Virus record (IMG/VR): IMGVR_UViG_3300020129_000199
Span: 1-25,079 of that record
Source: a virus
Direction: 5' to 3' (one strand)
DNA length: 25,079 nucleotides
The translations under genes were made by a program, and so were the position numbers. The stretch's first letter is position 1; each line of letters starts with the position of its first letter. The notes under the pieces are model-generated. The model had not been told where the DNA came from, made no database searches, and was given only the letters and a program-made list of their open reading frames with translations. Shown one piece after another: positions 4,655 to 9,913 of this stretch.

Positions 4655-5347
4655 ATGCCGGCAGACATTGCCACCAGCTGCGCCGCCCGATCGACCCCCC
4701 CCGGCCTCGAGGGACCCAGCCCCGTCATCGTCGCGGCCACCTACTGCAACCGCCCTCCGTCCCCGTTGGAGCGTCACAACAGCCACCCGGAACAGACGGG
4801 ACCACGGGAAGGGCAGGGGGTTGGCGGGGGATGCTGCGCGGTCTGCGCCAAGCCGCTCGGGCGCGGCAGCGATCGGATGCCGCTGAAACGCTACTGCTCC
4901 GCGTCCTGCCGCCTGGCCGCCGCAGCCGAGCGGGCTGGCCGCCGCTGCGAACAGTGCGGCGGCGCGCTGCATTCCCCGGTCAATCGGTTCTGCACCCAGA
5001 TTTGCGCCATCGCCTGGCGCCGTGGCGCCGGCTTCACCCTGTCCGACAAGCAACGCGCCCAGATCGCCAGCCTCTGGGCCGCGGGGCTGTCGCAGGTGAA
5101 AATCGCGCTCCGCGTCGGCGTCACCAAGCACGCCGTCGCCGGCTATCGCCGCCGCCACATGCCAGCCCGCGACAATCCCAAGGGCCAGAAGGCGCCGCCA
5201 CCAGCGACGCCCGCGAAGGCCGCACGGACGCGGCTGATCTGCCAGCCCGAAACCGCCGATCGCCGCCAGCCGGGGCGCTACTGCTCGGCCCATCCCGAAA
5301 TCCGCTTTCACCCGAAAGGCTGGTCATGCCGGGCGGCGGCGGCATGA
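4655..5347 (+). CDS. Zinc-finger protein with GcrA-like helix-turn-helix
   Basis: 230 residues. After a variable N-terminus come two treble-clef-like fingers: CAVC (61-64) with YCSASC (80-85), and CEQC (98-101) with FCTQIC (112-117). Then follows a helix-turn-helix, FTLSDKQRAQIASLWAAGLS (127-146) with VKIALRVGVTKHAVAGYRRR (148-167). It reads like the N-terminal DNA-binding unit of GcrA ('LW.eGLSa.qIA..LGgvtrnAVigk.hR'), a sigma70-associated cell-cycle regulator of alphaproteobacteria. A third Cys cluster (LICQPE, RYCSAHPE, WSC) closes the protein. A role in controlling late transcription or packaging-site binding is plausible. The start is ATG 4655 after GGAAGG; the C-terminus overlaps the HNH gene by 4 nt (ATGA). 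Confidence 0.65.
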   Translation: MPADIATSCAARSTPPGLEGPSPVIVAATYCNRPPSPLERHNSHPEQTGPREGQGVGGGCCAVCAKPLGRGSDRMPLKRYCSASCRLAAAAERAGRRCEQCGGALHSPVNRFCTQICAIAWRRGAGFTLSDKQRAQIASLWAAGLSQVKIALRVGVTKHAVAGYRRRHMPARDNPKGQKAPPPATPAKAARTRLICQPETADRRQPGRYCSAHPEIRFHPKGWSCRAAAA

Positions 5348-5952
5348 GGATCCGCGTCAAACCGATCGCCTGCGCTATCTGCGGCAAGGCGTTCGCTGGC
5401 CGGCATCATGCGGCGCGGTGCTGTTCGGAAGCATGCCGGCTCGCACTGCGCCGGCAAGTCTGGCCAAAGCGCCACCACCGGCAGCACACTTTGCTCGAGC
5501 GATTCTATGCTCTCGTGAGTCCCGAGCCAAATTCCGGCTGCTGGTTGTGGGAAGGCGCGGTGGACCGTCGCGGCTACGCCCGAATGAAGGCGGACGGACC
5601 TGGTGCGACCAGCGCGGCGCATGTGGCGCTGACCGAAATCTACGGCCAACCGCGTCCAGCGAGCGGCCATTACTGCTGTCATCGCTGCGACAATCCGTCC
5701 TGCGTTAATCCCGAACATCTCTATTGGGGCACGCCCGCGCAGAATGTCGCCGACATGAAGGCGCGCGGCCGCATGAAGTTGAACCCCGTGAAGGGAGAAG
5801 CCAGTCCTCACGCGAAGCTCACCGAAGCGGACGTGCTGACGATACGGGCATCCCAAGACCGCGGCAGCGCGCTCGCGCGCCGATTTGGCGTCTCGCATAG
5901 CCTGATCAGCCACATTCGCACCGGGCGTAACTGGAACTGGCTATCGTGTTAA
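5344..5952 (+). CDS. HNH endonuclease with N-terminal zinc finger
   Basis: 202 residues. A zinc finger, CAICGKAF (10-17) with CCSEACR (26-32), is of the same type as in the preceding gene. The nuclease core follows: EPNSGCWLWEGA (61-72), a strand-helix with AAHVAL (91-96), CCHRCDNPSCVNPEHLYWGT (111-130), and QNVADMKARGR (133-143). This is the 'H.C.n..CvNP.HL..Gt..eN..Dm...Gr' signature of phage HNH endonucleases. The C-terminus, LTEADVLTIRASQDRGSALA then RRFGVSHSLISHIRTGRNW, is a NUMOD-like DNA-binding helix-turn-helix of homing endonucleases. It may be a free-standing homing enzyme or assist packaging, as HNH proteins next to TerL often do. The start ATG overlaps the upstream stop (ATGA), and the gene overlaps TerL by 7 nt. 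Confidence 0.88.
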   Translation: MRIRVKPIACAICGKAFAGRHHAARCCSEACRLALRRQVWPKRHHRQHTLLERFYALVSPEPNSGCWLWEGAVDRRGYARMKADGPGATSAAHVALTEIYGQPRPASGHYCCHRCDNPSCVNPEHLYWGTPAQNVADMKARGRMKLNPVKGEASPHAKLTEADVLTIRASQDRGSALARRFGVSHSLISHIRTGRNWNWLSC

Positions 5953-7424
5953 CGCTCGGACCGACGTTCGATCAGCAGCGGGGCGCGGTTATCGCTGCGC
6001 TGCAAGCGCTCATTGCGTCGGGTGACGCGCCCTTTGCCTTCCTCGCCGATCGATTCGCAAATGCTCCGAATGGCTTCTGGCGCGAGATCCTTGGCATGGA
6101 GCCCGATGACTGGCAGCTGGCCGCCAACCGCGCGCTGGCGCACGGCCATAAGCGGCTGTCGATCCGCTCCGGCCACGGCGTCGGCAAATCCACCTGGGCG
6201 GCGGCATCGATGTGCTGGTTCGCCAATACCCGCGCCCCCTGCAAGATCGGCGTCACCGCGCCCAGCGCGCCGCAGCTGTATGACAGCCTCTGGGCGGAAA
6301 CCAAAGTCGTCTGGTCGCGACTGCCGCAGGCGTGGCGCGATCTGTGGGACGTGCAAGCCGATCGCATCGAACTCAAAGCCGCGCGCGACGAATGCTTCAT
6401 CACCGCCCGCACCGCGCGCGCTGACAAACCCGAAGCGCTGCAAGGTCTGCACAGTCGGCACTTGATGCTGCTGGTCGATGAAGCCTCGGGCGTCGATGAA
6501 GCGGTGTTCGAGTCAGCCGGCGGTTCGATGTCCACCGAGGGCGCGATTACCCTGCTGACCGGCAATCCGACCCGTTCCACCGGTTTCTTCTGGCGCACCC
6601 ACCACCTCGAGCGCGACCGCTGGTTCTGCATGCAGGTGTCGTGCAAAGACAGTCCGCGGGTGTCGCGCGCCTTCATCGAGGAAATCGCCAACCGCTACGG
6701 CGAAAACTCCAACGCCTTCCGCATTCGCTGCCTCGGGGATTTTCCAGTCGCCGAAGATGACGTGCTCATTCCGGCCGAGCTCGTGGAATCGGCGATGCAA
6801 CGCAACATCGAACCCGACTACGCGCATCCCGAAATTTGGGGCCTCGACGTGTCGCGCTTCGGCGCCGACCAGAGCGTGCTGGTCAAGCGGCGCGGGCCGT
6901 TCCTCACCGAACCGCCGCGCCGCTGGCAGGGCATCGACACCATGGCGCTCGCCGGCATCGTCAAGGCCGAATTTGACCAGCTGCAACCGGGCGCGCGCCC
7001 GCAGCTGATCGCGGTGGACGTGATCGGCATCGGCGCCGGCGTGGTCGATCGGCTGATGGAGCAGAACATCCCGGTGCTCGGGGTGAATGTCGCCGAACAG
7101 CCGTCGGTGACCGGGCGTTTCGCGCGGCTGCGCGATGAGCTCTGGTTTCGGGTGCGCGAATGGCTGGAAAGCCGCCGCGTGTCGCTGCCGTATGACGATC
7201 GGTTGCGCGCCGATCTGTGCGCGCCGCGCGTCGGGTATCTTTCCGATGGCCGTATGCAGGTGGAAAGCAAGGCGCAGATGCGCGCCCGCGGCTATGCCTC
7301 GCCGGACGTGGCCGACGCGTTGTGTCTCACCTTCTGCCCGTCGGGCATGGCGGTGGCGCTCGGGCTCGGCAATTTCCTCAATTCGCGCGCGCCGTTGCGC
7401 CGCCACATCGCAGGGACGGAGTAA
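5946..7424 (+). CDS. terL: Terminase large subunit (packaging ATPase and nuclease)
   Basis: 492 residues, the usual length. The protein pumps DNA into the prohead and cuts the concatemer. ATPase domain: Walker A SGHGVGKST (75-83), Walker B LMLLVDEAS (173-181) with D178-E179, and coupling motif TGN (205-207). Nuclease domain with RNase H-like acidic residues: GLDVSRFGADQ (D301), AVDVIGIGAGVVDRL (D358), and SPDVADALCL (D454/D457) near the C-terminus. The start is GTG at 5946, inside the last codons of the HNH gene, with MLTLGPTFDQQ as N-terminus. Conserved-looking residues (PNGFWREILGMEPDDWQ) follow well after it, so the exact start is not critical. All key residues seem present, so this copy should be active. 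Confidence 0.95.
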   Translation: MLTLGPTFDQQRGAVIAALQALIASGDAPFAFLADRFANAPNGFWREILGMEPDDWQLAANRALAHGHKRLSIRSGHGVGKSTWAAASMCWFANTRAPCKIGVTAPSAPQLYDSLWAETKVVWSRLPQAWRDLWDVQADRIELKAARDECFITARTARADKPEALQGLHSRHLMLLVDEASGVDEAVFESAGGSMSTEGAITLLTGNPTRSTGFFWRTHHLERDRWFCMQVSCKDSPRVSRAFIEEIANRYGENSNAFRIRCLGDFPVAEDDVLIPAELVESAMQRNIEPDYAHPEIWGLDVSRFGADQSVLVKRRGPFLTEPPRRWQGIDTMALAGIVKAEFDQLQPGARPQLIAVDVIGIGAGVVDRLMEQNIPVLGVNVAEQPSVTGRFARLRDELWFRVREWLESRRVSLPYDDRLRADLCAPRVGYLSDGRMQVESKAQMRARGYASPDVADALCLTFCPSGMAVALGLGNFLNSRAPLRRHIAGTE

Positions 7425-7430
7425 GGTATT

Positions 7431-8114
7431 TTGCCAGTAAATGTCCCGACTCAGGACGAATTTGCCACGCTCGAAAGCGACGTGATGGACCTCGATGCGC
7501 GGATTGCGCTGCTCGAGTCCCGCGTCACCGAACTGGAAAACGCCGCCACCACGCCGCCGCCAGAGCCGGGCCGCCCAGAGCATCCCATCGTCCTCCCGCC
7601 ATGGGAGCCCGAGCCGCCAGAGCCCGAGCCAGAGCCAGCTGGCGCCGTCACGGTGCACATGGGCGGCGTGGATTATCTCTACGATCCGGCGGCCGGGGCC
7701 GACATCGGCGACTACCACGACCCTGACGGGCGCTTTGTCATGTCGTGCATTCGTGTCACGCGCGACGATTGCCCGCTGCTGGTCGATTTCCGCGCGACCG
7801 ACGCTTGGCGCTGCGTCGTGTTCGAGCATTCGGATCCGCTGAATGGCAGCTGCCCGAACCTCGCCTATTCCGTCACCATCGAGGACATCGAGCACCAGGT
7901 GGCGGATCACTGGGGCAACGCCAGTTGGCGCTGGCAGTCCTGCCCGTGGCCGCATCCGCTGACGCCGCTTGAAACGCTCTATGAGCGCAAGCTATTGCCA
8001 AGGCACGACGGCGCGTTGGCATGCGGCAAGGCGAGCGGCCTGACCAACGTCGCGGCGCCCGTGCCGCCCATGAGCCTGTGCGGGTTCACCCCCGACATGC
8101 CAGGCACCGGCTGA
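7431..8114 (+). CDS. Large virion-type protein, N-terminal part (ends at an in-frame TGA)
   Basis: 227 residues. An N-terminal coiled coil (FATLESDVMDLDARIALLES then RVTELENA) is followed by a Pro/Glu linker (about 41-70) and a beta-rich domain with DYLYDPAAGADIG, SCIRVTRDDCPLLVDFRATD and SVTIEDIEHQVADHWGNASW. The start is TTG 7431 with TAAGG 6 nt upstream. The frame stops at TGA 8112-8114, but the sequence on both sides (GFTPDMPGTG, then RADIGVLTGWQGEYVC) reads as one continuous domain that carries on in the same frame to 9167. The combined product would be about 578 residues. The coil plus linker suggests a trimeric particle component; the exact role is unknown. Confidence 0.65.
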   Translation: MPVNVPTQDEFATLESDVMDLDARIALLESRVTELENAATTPPPEPGRPEHPIVLPPWEPEPPEPEPEPAGAVTVHMGGVDYLYDPAAGADIGDYHDPDGRFVMSCIRVTRDDCPLLVDFRATDAWRCVVFEHSDPLNGSCPNLAYSVTIEDIEHQVADHWGNASWRWQSCPWPHPLTPLETLYERKLLPRHDGALACGKASGLTNVAAPVPPMSLCGFTPDMPGTG

Positions 8115-8129
8115 CGCGCGGACATCGGT

Positions 8130-9167
8130 GTGCTGACCGGATGGCAGGGCGAATACGTCTGCACCGAGGGCGAGCAGATGCGCGCCACCGTGATCAATCA
8201 GGGCGAGGCTTCGTTCAACTGGCGTTACCGCGACCGCGAAACGGGTGCGATCTTCGACGCCATCAAGCAATACCCGAAAGCCAGCCTGCACTGGGGCAGT
8301 GGTCCGAGCGGCCAGCCGCAGGTCTACAACAGCACCGGATACAAGCCCGGCCTCGATACCGCCCATTCGCCAAGTTGCTACTATGTCCCGTTCTTGCTCA
8401 CCGGCGATCCCTACTTCCTGGAATATCACCAGGGCGCGCTGATGTACCACTTCATGGAGATACCGCGGAACCCGCAGACCGTTGTGGGCTCTGAGCAGGT
8501 GCGCGGCGTCGCGTGGTCGCTGCGTTATCTGCTCAACGCCGCAGACGCCACGCCTGACGAAGTGCCATCCTGGCTGTTGCCGAAATCGATCTTCGTGGAC
8601 GAATTGGAACGGCAGCGCACGTTGCTAGAGGCGCGGCAGTCCGATGGTTGGGTCTATCGCGACTGGTCGCACATCATCGACTCATTCGGACGCTGGCAAC
8701 ATGCGTGGTGGCAGCACGATTACGCTACGGCAATCGCCGCGTGGGCGTCGCTGCTTCACCCCGAATGGGCGCAGCAACGCGACTACATGGTGCAGGGCAT
8801 CGAGGGCAGGAACAGCGACACGTCCGGCTGGTGCCCTGGGTATCCGACCTCATACTGGACCAACACCACATCGAAAAATGACTGGTATCCCGAGGGCTCA
8901 TTCACCGACTGGGCCGCGGCGTGGGACTACAACGCCAATTACGTCTATACAGACACACCCGGCGGCGTCTGCCCGACCTTAGAGGCGACGCTAAGTAAGA
9001 ATACCACGTATGACTATTTTTACGCGATGATGCATGCATTGCGGCTCGCCAGCCAAGCCGGCTGCGCGCAGGCCGATGACGTGCTGGCGAAGCTGATTGC
9101 GCCGTGGGAAACCGGACTGAAACAGTACGGCTATACCGAATTTAAATACTGTGCAGCCTCGGAATGA
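8130..9167 (+). CDS. Large virion-type protein, C-terminal part downstream of the in-frame TGA
   Basis: 345 residues from GTG 8130, in the same frame as 7431-8114; only 5 codons separate the TGA from this GTG, and there is no Shine-Dalgarno, so it is more likely the second half of one gene than an independent one. Features include LDTAHSPSCYYVPFLLTGDP, YFLEYHQGALMYHF, VRGVAWSLRYLLNAADATPD and SFGRWQHAWWQHDYATAIAA. Regular helix pairs with aromatic residues and 'LTGDP.fLE' resemble an alpha/alpha-toroid (six-hairpin) fold, and related proteins occur in other phage genomes as I recall. A carbohydrate-active or receptor-related virion role is inference. It ends 20 nt after YCAASE-type codons of normal composition, just before a convergent small gene. 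Confidence 0.6.
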   Translation: MLTGWQGEYVCTEGEQMRATVINQGEASFNWRYRDRETGAIFDAIKQYPKASLHWGSGPSGQPQVYNSTGYKPGLDTAHSPSCYYVPFLLTGDPYFLEYHQGALMYHFMEIPRNPQTVVGSEQVRGVAWSLRYLLNAADATPDEVPSWLLPKSIFVDELERQRTLLEARQSDGWVYRDWSHIIDSFGRWQHAWWQHDYATAIAAWASLLHPEWAQQRDYMVQGIEGRNSDTSGWCPGYPTSYWTNTTSKNDWYPEGSFTDWAAAWDYNANYVYTDTPGGVCPTLEATLSKNTTYDYFYAMMHALRLASQAGCAQADDVLAKLIAPWETGLKQYGYTEFKYCAASE

Positions 9168-9347
9168 TTATGATTCGCGGAACGGGCCGAGCCGACGGAC
9201 CGCCTCGGCATGCTCGGGATCGTTCGCATCATACTCCCGCGCCAGCTGCTCGCGGAATGCGACAAAGCGCTCATACTCGGTTTTTAACTGTTTCCGCCAA
9301 CGCAACTGCCGACGTGCCCGTAACCATTGTCGCAGCAGGAACCCCAT
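9168..9347 (-). CDS. Small basic helical protein on the opposite strand of the late operon
   Basis: 59 residues: MGFLLRQWLRARRQLRWRKQ, LKTEYERFVAFREQLAREYD, then DPEHAEAVRRLGPFRES. It is strongly helical, basic at the N-terminus and amphipathic, and reads like a real protein. ATG 9347 has a good Shine-Dalgarno (GGGAG, 8 nt). The frame is open further upstream, but that part overlaps the plus-strand gene and loses protein character. It is the only minus-strand gene inside the 21-kb rightward operon. Its stop abuts the stop of the preceding plus-strand gene (9167), so it is convergent with it and would produce RNA antisense to late transcripts. Confidence 0.6.
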   Translation of the reverse strand: MGFLLRQWLRARRQLRWRKQLKTEYERFVAFREQLAREYDANDPEHAEAVRRLGPFRES

Positions 9348-9359
9348 GGACGCGCTCCC

Positions 9360-9566
9360 GTGAGTGAGTCGGCCCCTGATGACCGACTGCTCGAGGCTTT
9401 GCAAGCCCGCGCGCGCTCTGAGGCGGACTCCGTGGTCGCGCTCGCCACGATCCGACAAACCGGATGGGGCGACGCGCTGCGGCTCTATGCCGCGTGCTTC
9501 ACCGACGCAGCCAAGCAACTGCTGGCGCGTGCCGAGTTGGCGCGCGCGCGGAGGGAAGGCCGATGA
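9360..9566 (+). CDS. Small hypothetical helical protein (68 aa)
   Basis: From GTG 9360: MSESAPDDRLLEALQARARS, then VVALATIRQTGWGDALRLYA, then a helical Ala/Arg tail ending RREGR. No family is recognised. There is no Shine-Dalgarno at normal distance from the GTG. Instead a five-codon mini-ORF (ATG 9346, MDALP, TGA 9361-9363) with a good AGGAA leader ends in GTGA, overlapping this start, so translation could be coupled to it. A TTG at 9327 is an alternative start. The stop overlaps the next gene (ATGA). Confidence 0.6.
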   Translation: MSESAPDDRLLEALQARARSEADSVVALATIRQTGWGDALRLYAACFTDAAKQLLARAELARARREGR

Positions 9567-9748
9567 GCATCGGATTCTTGTTCTGGTTGATCATGGTTTT
9601 GTGGATCCTGTTTTGGGCGTTCGGCAATTTCACGCCGCAGGGGCAACCGTACTGGAACCGCGGCGGCTGGCTGGTCGGTTTCGTGCTGTTTTTCCTGTTG
9701 GGATGGGCCGTGTTTGGTTTCGCCATCCAGGGGCCCGGCCTGCGATGA
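9563..9748 (+). CDS. Small two-TM membrane protein (61 aa)
   Basis: 61 residues with two hydrophobic segments, IGFLFWLIMVLWILFWAFG (3-21) and WLVGFVLFFLLGWAVFGFAI (36-55), joined by a polar loop with PQGQPYWNRGG. It is an inner-membrane protein with both ends probably on the same side. The Shine-Dalgarno GGAGGGAAGG is very strong. It overlaps both neighbours (ATGA at each end), so it is translated with them. Small TM proteins in a late operon could be holins, but the place between TerL and portal is unusual for lysis genes; membrane-associated assembly or superinfection exclusion are alternatives. Confidence 0.65.
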   Translation: MSIGFLFWLIMVLWILFWAFGNFTPQGQPYWNRGGWLVGFVLFFLLGWAVFGFAIQGPGLR

Positions 9749-9912
9749 CCCTGATCGTGATCGTGCTGCTGGTGCTGCTGCTCGCCGGCGGCGGCTGGGG
9801 CTGGCGGGCGGGATACTACAGCCCCGGCGAGCCGATTTTTATCGTGCTGGTGGTGCTGGTGATCCTGCTCGCGTTCGGCGCGATTGGCGGCCCCCGCTAC
9901 TTAGGATGGTAA
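9745..9912 (+). CDS. Small two-TM membrane protein resembling DUF3309
   Basis: 55 residues: MTLIVIVLLVLLLAGGGWGW (TM1), RAGYYSPGEPIF loop, IVLVVLVILLAFGAIGG (TM2), ending PRYLGW. The 'LIVIVLLVLLL ... GYY.PG ... ivlvvLvilLa' layout resembles DUF3309-type short membrane proteins; this is a weak, composition-driven match. Start ATG 9745 overlaps the previous stop, and the portal gene starts 1 bp after its TAA. Its function is unknown; the comments on a paired membrane function for 9563-9748 apply here. Confidence 0.6.
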   Translation: MTLIVIVLLVLLLAGGGWGWRAGYYSPGEPIFIVLVVLVILLAFGAIGGPRYLGW

Positions 9913-9913
9913 C

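Noticed and set aside
6513-7955. A 480-codon minus-strand frame opposite terL and its neighbour
   Set aside because: Same shadow effect; the plus strand carries all terminase motifs.
1734-9167. General reassignment of TAG or TGA as sense codons
   Set aside because: TGA ends most genes here in ATGA or TGATG junctions, and TAG ends others (for example 271, 831, 16223). The two in-frame stops need a local explanation.
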